DNA of 64,000 nucleotides from Streptomyces tardus (lineage in GTDB: Bacteria; Actinomycetota; Actinomycetes; Streptomycetales; Streptomycetaceae), in assembly GCF_018101125.2 (NCBI RefSeq), contig NZ_JAELVF020000001.1:3344079-3408078 (forward strand), written 5' to 3'. Below, piece by piece: positions 17,609 through 26,738 of the stretch. Under the pieces are notes generated by a model, which worked only from the letters and a program-made list of their open reading frames with translations, was not told the DNA's origin and did no database searches. The position numbers and the translations under genes were made by a program. The first letter of the stretch is position 1, and every line of letters starts with the position of its first letter.

Positions 17609-19251
17609 AGCAGGTCCTCGGCGGTGACGGGGTCGGGGAGCGTGGAGTGCGCCACCGGATCGGTGACGCCCGGCGGTCCGGTGCCTCCGGTACGCCCGGC
17701 CTCGCCCGACTGCCCGCCGGTGCCGTGCCGTTCGGCGGTGCGCGGTTCGGGGAGAGGAGTGCCGGACTGTGGCGGTCCGCCGTGCGTCCAGGGGGTGTCC
17801 TCCGGCTCGGGCAGCGAGGGGCCGCCGCGCGGGGCGTGCTCGAAGAGCGTCCAGCAGACGCGGTCCCCGACCTCCGGCACCGAACCGGGCGCGGGCTCCT
17901 TGGCCCGGCCCATGCCGCCCGTCAACCGCAGCCTCAACTCGCCGGGCGCGCCGGGCGCGCCGGCGCTTTCGTCCGCGCTGCCGTCGGCGGGCTCGTCCTC
18001 CGGCGCGAGGAATTCGGCGGGCTGCGCCGCGCCCGAGGGCAGCACCCGGTACGCGCGCGCGCCCGGCGCCCACTGCGGGGTGTCCTCGGTGGACAGCGCC
18101 AGCACCGGACGCGGCATCGGGCGACGCCCCTGCGAGTACGTCATCCAGGAGTCGGTCACCTCGGCGACGAACGCCTCGCCGGCCAGCCTGCGTTCGGCCA
18201 TCACCAGCGGGTCGTCCAACGCCTCCTGCGCCTGCAGCCGTGCCTGGTCCCGCTCGCGCACCGACAGCTTCCGCGCGGCCGTCACGGCGTCGTCCCGACG
18301 GGGCTGGGGCGGCTCGCCCGCCCGCAGCCGGTCTCGGTGCGCGGTGTAGGACCAGCGATCGCTCTCCCAGCGGGAGGCGATCCGCTCGCCCTCCGGCAGC
18401 CGGCGCAGCAGATCCACGCTCTCCCACATCGCGTCCCAGACCGGGCGCAGTTGGCCGCCGAGCAACTGGTGCACGCGCTCCGCCGAACCGGGCAGATCCG
18501 CGTCGTACCGATCCACCGCCGGGGCCAGGACGCGGTTGTCGAAGGCGGGGTCCGTCGACGGGCCCGAGGGCGGCGTCCGCAGCTGACCGTGCTCGTCGCG
18601 CGCGGTCTCCACCTCCAGCGCGGCGGTGTCGCCGCCGCCCTCCGGACCGGCGCGCAGCCAGGCCAGCAGCGCCCCCAGATGCTGGTCCTCCAAAGAGCTC
18701 TGCCCGGTCGCCCAGTGCCGGGTGAGCACCTCGGTCATGGACAGCAGCAGGGACGAGCCCGGCACCCGCGCCCGCTCGCCGTAGTGCGTCAACCAGCGCC
18801 CCAGCAGCGGCACTCGGGCGGGGGAGGGATACGGGGTCTGCGGGTCCTCCTCGGCGGTGCGGCGGAACCGCATGGAGCGGCCCAGCAGCCGCACGAACTC
18901 CGCGCCGGGCGCGTTGGGGACCAGCAACTGCGGCGCGTCCGTGCAGACTTCGGCGTCCTCACGCACCTGCTCGGTCTCCTCCAGTGCCGACTCCAGATGC
19001 GGCAGCAGCGCCTCGGCGAGGTCGGAGAGGAAGGTGAACCGCAGATCGCGGTCCTTGGGCTGGGGGACGGTGAGCAGCAGCGGGTGGTCCCGGTCGGTGC
19101 CGAGCATCGCGCCGAGCGGAGCGCCCACCTCGCCCGCGGTGGTCAACGGCACCAGAACCAGCGGCTGTCGGCTCAGGTGGCGGTGGAGAACGGTCGTCAG
19201 CGGCTGGGCTCGGCCGGCGGCCATCGCCTCCATCCGGGCCAGACTGTGCAT
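17605..19251 (-). CDS. Large protein of unknown function in nuclease-helicase operon
   Basis: This 548-residue protein has no motif I recognise. The first 300 residues are Leu-rich and probably helical (HRHLSRQPLVLVPLTTAGEV, FLSDLAEALLPHLESALEE), the middle is charged, and the last 150 residues are Pro/Gly/Glu-rich and likely flexible. ATG 19251 shares one base with the upstream TGA (TGATG), and its stop overlaps the helicase start. The frame is open upstream to 20739 only as a shadow of the upstream gene. It is presumably a partner of the flanking nuclease-like and helicase proteins. Confidence 0.7.
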   Translation of the reverse strand: MHSLARMEAMAAGRAQPLTTVLHRHLSRQPLVLVPLTTAGEVGAPLGAMLGTDRDHPLLLTVPQPKDRDLRFTFLSDLAEALLPHLESALEETEQVREDAEVCTDAPQLLVPNAPGAEFVRLLGRSMRFRRTAEEDPQTPYPSPARVPLLGRWLTHYGERARVPGSSLLLSMTEVLTRHWATGQSSLEDQHLGALLAWLRAGPEGGGDTAALEVETARDEHGQLRTPPSGPSTDPAFDNRVLAPAVDRYDADLPGSAERVHQLLGGQLRPVWDAMWESVDLLRRLPEGERIASRWESDRWSYTAHRDRLRAGEPPQPRRDDAVTAARKLSVRERDQARLQAQEALDDPLVMAERRLAGEAFVAEVTDSWMTYSQGRRPMPRPVLALSTEDTPQWAPGARAYRVLPSGAAQPAEFLAPEDEPADGSADESAGAPGAPGELRLRLTGGMGRAKEPAPGSVPEVGDRVCWTLFEHAPRGGPSLPEPEDTPWTHGGPPQSGTPLPEPRTAERHGTGGQSGEAGRTGGTGPPGVTDPVAHSTLPDPVTAEDLL

Positions 19252-20492
19252 CAGCGGCACGGGCCACCTCCAGCGGGCCCCGCGCCGTCCGCGCCGGCGG
19301 CGCCGTCTCCACCCAGGACCTCGGCGCGCAACCGGGCTGCCCTGCGCAGCGCGAGGACGGCCGGGTCGGGAGGGTCGCTCGGGCCGGCCGGGTGCGTGGG
19401 GTCCGAGGGCTCCGGCGGCGGGGGGTCGCTGTGGGCGGCGTCCAGAGCCGCCTTCACCGTGGTCAACGCGCCCAACTCGGCGCGGGTGCCGCGGCCGAGC
19501 ACCGCGGGGTCGTTCCCGGTGCGCGCCTGGGAGCGGCAGTGGAACGCCAGATCGCAGCCTGCCAGGCACTCCGGCGCGTACGCCGCGGGCACCGAGTCGA
19601 CCGCGCCCGCCAGCCGGTCCGGCGGGAGGTCCAGATCGAAGCTGGTGCCCGCCGGCAGCGCGGCGGTCAGCTCCTCGACCCGGGTGAGCCTGCGCAACTG
19701 TCTGCGCACCGCCGCCAGTTGCTTGCGCATGTCGACCAGTGCGGCGGTCGGGAGGTTGGAGAAGTCCTTCGGGCAGACGAGCAGGACGGACTCCGCCGCC
19801 CGCACCTCCATCGCCTCCAGCGCCAGCCCGTAGACCGCGGCCTGCCGGGTGGCGGCGCCCACCTTCGTCGGGGCGGCCGAACCGTCCAGGATCGGGAAGG
19901 ACTTGATCTCCACGATCGTCACGCCTCCGTCCCCGTCGACCACGAGCGCGTCGGGCTCCAGGCAGACCGGCGCCCCGGCGACCGTCAGCCGCACCATCGG
20001 ATGCAGCAGCACCGACCAACCGCCCGGACCGCCCTCCGCCCCGGTCTGCCCGCGCGCCTGCGCCAGGGCCAACGCCTCGCGGGTGCGCTCGATCCGGCCC
20101 TCCGGCCCCTCGGCCGTGAGATCCGGGCACTCCAACAGCTGTGGATCGGGCGGCGCTTGACCGGTGTGCGCGCACAGCAGCCGGACCAGCTCGGCCCCGC
20201 CGTCCCGCGTCGCTCCGGCCTCGAAGGCGTGGCCGCGGGCGAAGGCGAACTGCGACTGGCCGAAGTTGGCAGGTGCGCCGAGCACTTCGGCGAGGGCGGC
20301 CTTGTCCACGCCCGCGCTGTCCAGCAGCGCGCGGCGGCTGCACCCCGGGTTTGCGGCGAGCGCCGTCAGGGCCCTGCTGTCCAGCGGTCTCGGCTGCCGG
20401 CCCGGGCCGCGCAGCGCGGCCAGCCGATCCCGTAGCGCGGACTGGTCGGCACCTGTCGACTCGGTGCCTCTCTGGTGGGACAACTGCTTCAC
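19251..20492 (-). CDS. PD-(D/E)XK nuclease-like protein
   Basis: This roughly 413-residue protein contains CLEPDALVVDGDGGVTIVEIKSFPI, the Asp / Glu-x-Lys arrangement of the PD-(D/E)XK nuclease superfamily, followed by helices (ATRQAAVYGLALEAM) as in Cas4/RecB-type nucleases. Later cysteines (ECLAGCDLAFHCRSQ) could hold a metal or Fe-S cluster, as in Cas4/AddB-like enzymes, although only three are obvious. The start is uncertain: GTG 20492 (VKQLSHQ) or GTG 20516, the latter with GGGAG upstream. It is the first gene of a three-gene coupled operon with a helicase. Confidence 0.7.
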   Translation of the reverse strand: MKQLSHQRGTESTGADQSALRDRLAALRGPGRQPRPLDSRALTALAANPGCSRRALLDSAGVDKAALAEVLGAPANFGQSQFAFARGHAFEAGATRDGGAELVRLLCAHTGQAPPDPQLLECPDLTAEGPEGRIERTREALALAQARGQTGAEGGPGGWSVLLHPMVRLTVAGAPVCLEPDALVVDGDGGVTIVEIKSFPILDGSAAPTKVGAATRQAAVYGLALEAMEVRAAESVLLVCPKDFSNLPTAALVDMRKQLAAVRRQLRRLTRVEELTAALPAGTSFDLDLPPDRLAGAVDSVPAAYAPECLAGCDLAFHCRSQARTGNDPAVLGRGTRAELGALTTVKAALDAAHSDPPPPEPSDPTHPAGPSDPPDPAVLALRRAARLRAEVLGGDGAAGADGAGPAGGGPCR

Positions 20493-20590
20493 CCGGCGAA
20501 GTCTGACATCCCCCACCGACAACGCGCTCCCGCTCGGCCCTCGGCAACGCCGCGCGACGCGGCGGGCCCGCGGGTGAGTACCGTCGTGGC

Positions 20591-21241
20591 ATGACGGAAA
20601 AGGCCGCCGAACAGCCCGTGTCCACAACTCCCCAGTCCGGTCGACTCGTCCTGGTGCGCCACGGCGAGACGCCCTGGTCGCAGGCCGGCCGGCACACCGG
20701 CCGCACCGACGTGCCGCTGCTCGGCCGGGGACGCCGCATGGCCGAACTCCTCGGTGAGCGCCTGCGGACAGCCCCCTTCGACGGCCTCGTCGACGCCGAG
20801 GTGCGTACCAGCCCGCTCTCCCGAGCCGCCGAGACCTGCGCAGTGGCCGGCTTCGGCGACCGCGCGAGCAGCTGGGACGCCCTGATGGAGTGGGACTACG
20901 GCAGCTACGAGGGGCTGACGACCCCGCAGATCAAGGAGGCCGCGGGTGACGAGGGGTGGCTGATCTGGCGGGACGGCGTCGCGGGCGGCGAGAGCCGGGC
21001 CGCGCTGTCCGCGCGCGCCGACGAGGTGGTGGACTGGGCGCGTACGGTCCCCGGTGACGCACTGGTCTTCGCGCACGGCCATGTGCTGCGCACGATCGCC
21101 GCGCGCTGGCTGGGCGAGGAACTCTCCTTCGGCGCCCGGCTGCGGCTCTCCCCGGCGTCCCTGTCGGTCCTGGGCTGGTCCTACGGTCAGCCGGCGCTGG
21201 AGCGGTGGAACGACACCGGCCACCTCGACGGCCGACTCTGA
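20591..21241 (+). CDS. Histidine phosphatase family protein
   Basis: This 216-residue cytoplasmic protein is of the phosphoglycerate-mutase-like branch. The catalytic RHGET is near residue 23, the acid/base region is [12 protein letters not shown] and the second catalytic His is in [15 protein letters not shown]. Family members dephosphorylate small phosphometabolites; no substrate can be named. It is divergent from the nuclease-helicase operon and convergent with nsdA. Confidence 0.88.
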   Translation: MTEKAAEQPVSTTPQSGRLVLVRHGETPWSQAGRHTGRTDVPLLGRGRRMAELLGERLRTAPFDGLVDAEVRTSPLSRAAETCAVAGFGDRASSWDALMEWDYGSYEGLTTPQIKEAAGDEGWLIWRDGVAGGESRAALSARADEVVDWARTVPGDALVFAHGHVLRTIAARWLGEELSFGARLRLSPASLSVLGWSYGQPALERWNDTGHLDGRL

Positions 21242-21265
21242 TCCGCACCCGCCCCGGCCCGCCGT

Positions 21266-21298
21266 CGGAGAGCAGGCGGAGAGCAGGCGGAGAGCAGG
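21266..21298. repeat. Three perfect 11-bp tandem repeats
   Basis: CGGAGAGCAGG occurs three times in a row between two convergent stop codons, followed by a degenerate fourth copy. It lies in the place of a terminator but has no obvious hairpin. Confidence 0.8.
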
Positions 21299-21305
21299 CG
21301 GAGGG

Positions 21306-22802
21306 TCAGGCGGAAAGGCGGGCGAGGAAGCCCGCGACCTCGACGTGGCGGGTGTGCGGGGTGAGGCGCTCGGCCGTGGCGTGCAGCATGCGGCGCACCC
21401 GCGCGCTGCGCACGGTCTCCAGCAGCGTCAGCGCACTGTTCCCCTCGGTGGCCGCCTCGACCGGGTCTCCGCCCACGGCCAGATTCCCGGCCAACTCGGC
21501 GGTGAACAGCGCCCTGTTGCGGACGAACTGGGCGGGTTGCAGCGCGACGGCCTCCCGCGCCAGCTCCGCCGCCCGCTCCCAGTCGCCGAGCGCGGACCAG
21601 CACTGGGACTCCAGCCCCGACAGCTCCGCGTCGCAGAGGAAGGACATCCACTCCGGATCGGAGTCGGAGGGGCCCTTGTCGAAGAGGGTCCTGGCCCGGC
21701 TGAGGGCTTCCTCGCAGCCCGCGCGGTCGCCGAGACCGCCCCAGCCGCCCGCTTCGCGCAATGCCAGCAGCGCCTGGAGCCGGGAGGAGCCGAGCCTGCC
21801 GGCGGCCTGCTGGCCCGCCTGGGCGGCGCGCAGCGCCTCCCGAGGGCGACCGGCGTCCCGGGCGAGGAAAGCGGTGTTGCAGAAGGCGTGCGCCTCCAGC
21901 CCGGGGTCGGAGCCGACCCTGGCCAGCGCCAGAGCCTCGCCGTAGTGCGAACGGGCCTCCTGGTAGCGCTCGGAGTCGTGTGCCAACCAGCCGACGGAGA
22001 GCGCGAGCTCACCGGTGTGGGAGTGCAGCCGCTCGGTGTGTGCGTGCGCGCGGGCGCCGGAGTCGAGCAGCTCGAAGGTCTGCCGGAGCGCGAGGTCGGC
22101 ACGGCGGTAGAGGTTGTCCGCGCCGTGGCGGTCGTCCAGCAGGCGGATCCGCCGCACGGCCTCCTCGACGGAGAGGACGTCGTCGCGGCCCAGGGTGCCC
22201 TCGGCGGCCCGGGGGCGGGGCAGGGTGGTGCCGTCGGTGGGCCCCGGGCGGGCCTCGGCCGCTTGGGCGGGCCCCCACAGGGGCGCGGTCGCCAGGGCGG
22301 CGGGGCCGCCGGTCATGAACGCGCGACGCAGCACGTCGCTCTCCTCGTAGCTCTGGGTGGTGCTCTGACAGTTGTGCTCCGGTCCCCCGCAGCCGGCCCG
22401 GCCACCCGGCGAGTGATCGGACGCGCACGGTGCGGGGCGGTCACCGGCCGCCTCGCGCACGGTCGTACGGGTGCGCCGCGCCGCGCGTCCCCGTACGGCG
22501 TCGCGCTGGGTGAAGCCCAGATCCGTGAGCGTGCACCCCGGGAACATGTGCAGGAACACTCGTTCGTAGGCGTAGTTGGGGCAGCGGATCTCGCCGGCCT
22601 CCACCCGCCCGATGTAGCGGGCGTCGCAGGAGACCTGCTCGCCGATCTCGCGGGCGGCCCTCCGCACGGAGGCCGCGAACTCCCGCGGGGAGAGCTGTCC
22701 GCGCAACCGCCGGAAGGCTGGGTTCGGTTGGTGAGGGTGATTCGATGACTCGGCCGGGCCCGCCGGTCCTCTCCCGGCTGGCGCTGAGGGTGACGACGCC
22801 AT
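21306..22802 (-). CDS. nsdA: NsdA-like regulator of sporulation and antibiotic production
   Basis: This 498-residue protein strongly resembles Streptomyces NsdA, a negative regulator of morphological differentiation and antibiotic synthesis. The N-terminus carries the family's characteristic block (PAFRRLRGQLSP, then EIGEQVSCDARYIGRVEAG and CPNYAYERVFLHMF), an XRE-like helix-turn-helix. The C-terminal two thirds is TPR-like (AHAFCNTAFLARDAGRPREALRAAQ and similar units). A variable linker (about 100-170) is Gly/Ser/Pro-rich. ATG 22802 is assigned to match the family length of about 500; no strong ribosome site is seen. It might repress the RiPP cluster in this genome, but nothing local shows that. 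Confidence 0.82.
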   Translation of the reverse strand: MASSPSAPAGRGPAGPAESSNHPHQPNPAFRRLRGQLSPREFAASVRRAAREIGEQVSCDARYIGRVEAGEIRCPNYAYERVFLHMFPGCTLTDLGFTQRDAVRGRAARRTRTTVREAAGDRPAPCASDHSPGGRAGCGGPEHNCQSTTQSYEESDVLRRAFMTGGPAALATAPLWGPAQAAEARPGPTDGTTLPRPRAAEGTLGRDDVLSVEEAVRRIRLLDDRHGADNLYRRADLALRQTFELLDSGARAHAHTERLHSHTGELALSVGWLAHDSERYQEARSHYGEALALARVGSDPGLEAHAFCNTAFLARDAGRPREALRAAQAGQQAAGRLGSSRLQALLALREAGGWGGLGDRAGCEEALSRARTLFDKGPSDSDPEWMSFLCDAELSGLESQCWSALGDWERAAELAREAVALQPAQFVRNRALFTAELAGNLAVGGDPVEAATEGNSALTLLETVRSARVRRMLHATAERLTPHTRHVEVAGFLARLSA

Positions 22803-23025
22803 GGCCGGACCGTACACGCGGGCGCGGGGCGGGAGATGGGGAGTTTGCTTACAAAACGGATATCTCATGCGTGATCTGCCATGAACCGCCATCCTTTGAG
22901 GGGGCTTTCCGCCGTAGCCGTTGACGGGGTCCGTGCGTTGAACCGTGCAGCAACGACAGTGCGCAGCACGGGCATCGAGGCACAGGCGTCGAAGCGTGTG
23001 GGCGTGAGAGTGGAGGAGGGTCGCG

Positions 23026-23472
23026 TTGTTGGACACCGACGGATCGCGGATCGCCGTTGGCCACCGGCGCCCGGTGCGTGGCCGCCAGCCGGGCCCGGTG
23101 GAGAGCGGTTGCCAGGGCGGCGGCGCTCCCCACACCGAGCTGGTCACCGTGCCGGCCCGACAGGCGCTGGAGGCCGTCGACATCCTGCGCCACGGCCTCG
23201 GTGTCGGCCCCGTGCTGCACGACTGCGCGGGTGCGACGCTCGGTTTCCTGGTCCCGCCCGGCACCTCCGTGCACTGGCGCCACCCCGGCAGCGCGTGCGC
23301 TCCGCTCTGCGGTCCGCTGAGCCAGGAGGGCACCGGCCGCCCGCCGATCGCGGGCGCCGACTGGCTGATCGGCCCCGAGTCCGCCGCGCTCACCGCGACC
23401 GATCCCACCCGACTGCGGGCCGCGCTCGTCCAGGCCGCCCGCACCCTGGAGGTCACCGACCGCTGCGTCTGA
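23026..23472 (+). CDS. Conserved hypothetical protein, primase/polymerase-like fragment
   Basis: This 148-residue protein has VGPVLHDCAGATLGFLVPPGT and SVHWRHPGSACAPLCG segments that recall the N-terminal part of bifunctional primase-polymerase proteins of actinobacteria, but the catalytic acidic residues are not evident. TTG 23026 (or TTG 23029) follows GGAGGAGGG and is the likely start. It is divergent from nsdA, an arrangement common in the genus. Function unknown. Confidence 0.65.
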   Translation: MLDTDGSRIAVGHRRPVRGRQPGPVESGCQGGGAPHTELVTVPARQALEAVDILRHGLGVGPVLHDCAGATLGFLVPPGTSVHWRHPGSACAPLCGPLSQEGTGRPPIAGADWLIGPESAALTATDPTRLRAALVQAARTLEVTDRCV

Positions 23473-23638
23473 ACCGGGGGCTGCTCCCGGCCGGTCCAGC
23501 TGCCGGCCGGTCCTGCTCCCGGTCGTCCCGTGGGTCTGCGCCTCGCGTTTCGACCGCGGCTCCCCGTCCGCCTCCGCTGCCCCTGCCTCCCGTCACCGTG
23601 GTGCGCGGACGGCTGCCGCGGACGGGGATACTGGTCGG

Positions 23639-24520
23639 GTGGCAGGCAGACGGCGCGGTGAACGAGGCGGCAGGGGCGGCGGACGGGCCGAGCTGACCGC
23701 CACCGTCGACACCGGCGAGGCGCGGCTCGTACCGGACCGGGAGCGGCCCTCCGCCTGGGAGTTGACCCTGGACGGCGCTCCCCAGTCGCACGTCGATCTC
23801 GCCGAACCCGCCCATCTCGCCTTCGGCTACCAGCGCAGGCTCGGTCATCTCGTCGATCTGCTCGCGCCCGCAGGGCGCCCGCTGAAGGTGCTGCACCTGG
23901 GCGGTGGTGCGCTGACGCTCGCCCGGTACGTCGCCGCGACCCGGCCGCGCTCCACCCAGCGCGTCTGGGAGGTCGACGCCGCGCTGACCGCCTTCGTGCG
24001 CCGCGAACTCCCGCTGGAGCCGGGCTGGCGCGTACGCGTGCACGGCGGCGACGCGCGCGCCGGACTCGCGGGGGTGCCGGACGGCTGGGCCGACCTGGTG
24101 ATCGCGGACGTCTTCGACCGCGCCCGTACGCCGCCGCATCTGGGCACCGTCGAGTTCGTGCAGGAGGCGGCCCGGGTCCTGGCGCCCGGCGGCTGGTACA
24201 CGGCCAACCTGACCGACGGGCCGCCGCTCGCCCATCTGCGCGGTCAACTGGCCACCGTGGGCGCGGTCTTCGACGAGCTGGCGATCGCTGCGGACCCGGC
24301 CGTACTGCGCGGGCGCAGATTCGGCAACGTGGTGCTGGCGGCTGCCAGGGTGCCGCTGCCGGTGGGCGAGTTCACTCGCCGCACCGCCGGAGACCCGCAC
24401 GCCGGGCGGGTGTTGGCCGGCCGGGAGCCGGCCGACTTGGCGGCCGGCTCCCGGCCGGTCACCGACGCGACCGCGACGACCGGCTCTCCGGCGCCCCCGC
24501 CGGGAACCTTCGAGCGTTGA
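23639..24520 (+). CDS. Spermidine-synthase-like methyltransferase-fold protein
   Basis: This 293-residue protein carries the aminopropyltransferase/SAM-binding fold: QSHVDLAEPAHLAFGYQRRL, then glycine-rich LKVLHLGGGALTLARYVAA (binding motif), VWEVDAALTAFVRRELPL with the acidic ribose-binding residue, and DLVIADVFD. Key spermidine synthase residues around the second half are not clearly kept, so polyamine synthesis is uncertain. GTG 23639 gives a basic, disordered N-terminus of 15 residues. It is convergent with the leucine-degradation operon. Confidence 0.75.
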   Translation: MAGRRRGERGGRGGGRAELTATVDTGEARLVPDRERPSAWELTLDGAPQSHVDLAEPAHLAFGYQRRLGHLVDLLAPAGRPLKVLHLGGGALTLARYVAATRPRSTQRVWEVDAALTAFVRRELPLEPGWRVRVHGGDARAGLAGVPDGWADLVIADVFDRARTPPHLGTVEFVQEAARVLAPGGWYTANLTDGPPLAHLRGQLATVGAVFDELAIAADPAVLRGRRFGNVVLAAARVPLPVGEFTRRTAGDPHAGRVLAGREPADLAAGSRPVTDATATTGSPAPPPGTFER

Positions 24521-24561
24521 GGCGTACATCACCGACCGCGCCGCAACCGCAACCGCACCGT

Positions 24562-24606
24562 CGCCGTAGCCGCCGTAGCCGCCGTAGCCGCCGTAACCGC
24601 CGTTAC
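24562..24606. repeat. 9-bp tandem repeat between convergent genes
   Basis: CGCCGTAGC occurs three times followed by CGCCGTAAC and a partial unit. It is non-coding between the spermidine-synthase-like and acyl-CoA dehydrogenase stops; read on the minus strand it would encode Gly-Tyr-Gly. Confidence 0.7.
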
Positions 24607-24615
24607 CGACCGGGC

Positions 24616-25776
24616 TCAGTCGGTGAAGCCCAACTCCCGTGCGATCAGCATCCGCTGGACCTCGCTCGTGCCCTCGCCGATCTCCAGGATCTTGGAGTCG
24701 CGCCACATCCGGGCGACCGGGTACTCGTTCATGAAGCCGTAGCCGCCGTGGATCTGGGTCGCCTCGCGCGCGTTGGTGACGGCGACCTCGGAGGAGTACA
24801 GCTTCGCCATCGCCGCCTGCTTCTTGAACGGCTCGCCCGCCAGCAGCCGGCTCGCCGCGTCCCGCCAGGCGACGCGGGCAGTGTGGGCGCGCATCTCCAT
24901 GTCGGCGAGCTTGAACGAGATGGCCTGGTTGGAGCCGATCGCCCGGCCGAAGGCGTGGCGCTCCTTGGCGTACCGCACCGACTCGTCCACGCAGCCCTGG
25001 GCGAGCCCGGTGGCCAGGGCGGAGATGGCGATACGGCCCTCGTCGAGTATGCGCAGGAACTGCGCGTAGCCGCGGCCCTCCTCGCCGACCAGGTTGGCGG
25101 CGGGGACGCGGACGTCGGAGAAGGACAGCTCCCGGGTGTCCGAGGCGTTCCAGCCGACCTTGGAGTACGGGGCGGCGACCGTGAAGCCCGGGGTCCCGGA
25201 GGGGACCAGGATGGTGGAGATGCGCGGTGCGCCGTTCTCTTTGCGGCCGGTCACCGCGGTGACGGTCACCAGGCCGGTGATGTCCGTACCCGAATTGGTG
25301 ATGAAGCACTTGGTGCCGTTGACGACCCACTCGTCTCCGTCGCGCACCGCCGTGGTGCGGGTGCCGCCCGCGTCCGAACCGCAGTCCGGCTCGGTCAGCC
25401 CGAACGCACCGAGCGCCTCGCCCGAGCAGAGCCGCGGCAGCCACTCGCGCTTCTGCTCCTCGCTGCCGAACCGGTAGATCGGCATCGCGCCCAGGGAGAC
25501 CCCGGCCTCCAGGGTGATCGCCACCGAGGAGTCGACCCGGGCCAGCTCCTCCAGCGCGATGCACAGCGCCAGGTAGTCGCCGCCCATGCCGCCGTACTCC
25601 TCCGGGAACGGCAGTCCGAACAGGCCCATCCGGCCCATCTCGCGCACGATCTCGTACGGGAACTCGTGCCGCTCGTAGAAGTCGCCGATCTTCGGCGCGA
25701 CGACGTCGTGCGCGAACTCTTCGACGGTGCGGCGCAGTTCCTCGTGCTCGGTGCTCAGGCGGTGGTCCAGGGACAT
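24616..25776 (-). CDS. acdH: Acyl-CoA dehydrogenase of branched-chain degradation (isovaleryl-CoA type)
   Basis: This 386-residue flavoenzyme oxidises a short or branched acyl-CoA. Motifs include GLTEPDCGSDAGGTRT (FAD binding), the ERHAFGRAIGSNQAISFKLADM segment, QIHGGYGFMNEYPVARMWRDSKILEIGEGTSEVQ at the C-terminus, and the catalytic Glu presumably in this latter region. It is the last gene of an operon with HMG-CoA lyase and methylcrotonyl-CoA carboxylase, so isovaleryl-CoA or 2-methylacyl-CoA is the expected substrate. ATG 25776 is chosen (AAGGAG 11 bases upstream); a GTG three codons earlier overlaps the preceding stop. Confidence 0.88.
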   Translation of the reverse strand: MSLDHRLSTEHEELRRTVEEFAHDVVAPKIGDFYERHEFPYEIVREMGRMGLFGLPFPEEYGGMGGDYLALCIALEELARVDSSVAITLEAGVSLGAMPIYRFGSEEQKREWLPRLCSGEALGAFGLTEPDCGSDAGGTRTTAVRDGDEWVVNGTKCFITNSGTDITGLVTVTAVTGRKENGAPRISTILVPSGTPGFTVAAPYSKVGWNASDTRELSFSDVRVPAANLVGEEGRGYAQFLRILDEGRIAISALATGLAQGCVDESVRYAKERHAFGRAIGSNQAISFKLADMEMRAHTARVAWRDAASRLLAGEPFKKQAAMAKLYSSEVAVTNAREATQIHGGYGFMNEYPVARMWRDSKILEIGEGTSEVQRMLIARELGFTD

Positions 25777-25781
25777 GGTGG

Positions 25782-26738
25782 TCACTGCTCCTTGGTGGGG
25801 GAGAGGGCGCGGACGGTGCGGGACGGGCTGGGACGGCCCAGGCGGTCGGCCATCCACGTGCTGGTGGCGACCAGTCGGTCGAGGTCGACGCCGGTCTCGA
25901 CGCCCAGCCCCCGGAGCATCCAGACCAGGTCCTCGGTGGCGAGGTTTCCGGTGGCGCTCCTGGCGTACGGGCAGCCGCCGAGGCCGCCCGCGGAGGCGTC
26001 GACGGTGGTGACACCGTGGCGCAGCGCGGTGAGGGTGTTGGCCAGGGCCTGGCCGTAGGTGTCGTGGAAGTGCACCGCGAGCACCTCGTCGGGCACACCG
26101 GCCGCGTTCAGCGCGGTCAGCAACTCCTCGACCTGGCCCGCGGTGGCGACGCCGATCGTGTCGCCCAGGCTCAGCTCGTCGCAGCCCAGGTCCAGCAACC
26201 TGCGGCAGACGTCGACCACTTGGCCGGCCGGGACCGGGCCCTCCCACGGATCGCCGAAGCACATGGACAGATAGCCCCGCACCCTCGCGCCCGACTCCGA
26301 CGCCCGGGCGACGACCGGCGCGAACATCTCCAGCGCCTCGTCGACGGTGCGGTTGAGGTTGGCCCGTGCGAAGGACTCGGTGGCGCTGCCGAAGACGGCG
26401 ATCTCCCGGGCGCCCAGGGCCAGTGCGCGCTCCAGGCCGCGTTCGTTGGGCACCAGCACCGGCAGCCGCACACCGGCCGACGCGGGCAGATCCGCGAGCC
26501 CGCCGTACAGCTCCTCGGCGTCGGCGAGCTGCGGCACCCATTTGGGGTGGACGAAGCTCGTCGCCTCCACCGTGTCCAACCCGGCCTCGACCAGCCGGTG
26601 GATGAACTCCGCCTTGACCTCGACCGGTACGACGGACTTCTCGTTCTGCAAGCCGTCGCGGGGACCGACCTCGTGGATGCGTACGCGCGACGGCAGTCCC
26701 TCGGCGGGCACGGTCATCGGCAGCCCGGCGGTGCTCAT
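25782..26738 (-). CDS. Hydroxymethylglutaryl-CoA lyase
   Basis: This 318-residue TIM-barrel enzyme splits HMG-CoA into acetyl-CoA and acetoacetate, the last step of leucine degradation. The opening EVGPRDGLQNEK with catalytic Arg/Asp, the SLGDTIG strand, the metal-binding HFHDTYGQALANT and GLGGCPYARSATGNLATEDL with the active-site Cys are all intact. ATG 26738 overlaps the stop of the carboxylase gene (ATGA). Confidence 0.93.
   Translation of the reverse strand: MSTAGLPMTVPAEGLPSRVRIHEVGPRDGLQNEKSVVPVEVKAEFIHRLVEAGLDTVEATSFVHPKWVPQLADAEELYGGLADLPASAGVRLPVLVPNERGLERALALGAREIAVFGSATESFARANLNRTVDEALEMFAPVVARASESGARVRGYLSMCFGDPWEGPVPAGQVVDVCRRLLDLGCDELSLGDTIGVATAGQVEELLTALNAAGVPDEVLAVHFHDTYGQALANTLTALRHGVTTVDASAGGLGGCPYARSATGNLATEDLVWMLRGLGVETGVDLDRLVATSTWMADRLGRPSPSRTVRALSPTKEQ

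Noticed and set aside
17605..20739. Single 1044-codon frame spanning two genes
   Set aside because: Only the part after 19251 looks like protein. The upstream part is Arg/Gly/Ala-rich and lies out of frame over the PD-(D/E)XK-like gene, whose own frame has coherent motifs.
24541..24606. CRISPR-like short repeats
   Set aside because: The units are 9 bases and contiguous without spacers, so this is a simple tandem repeat.
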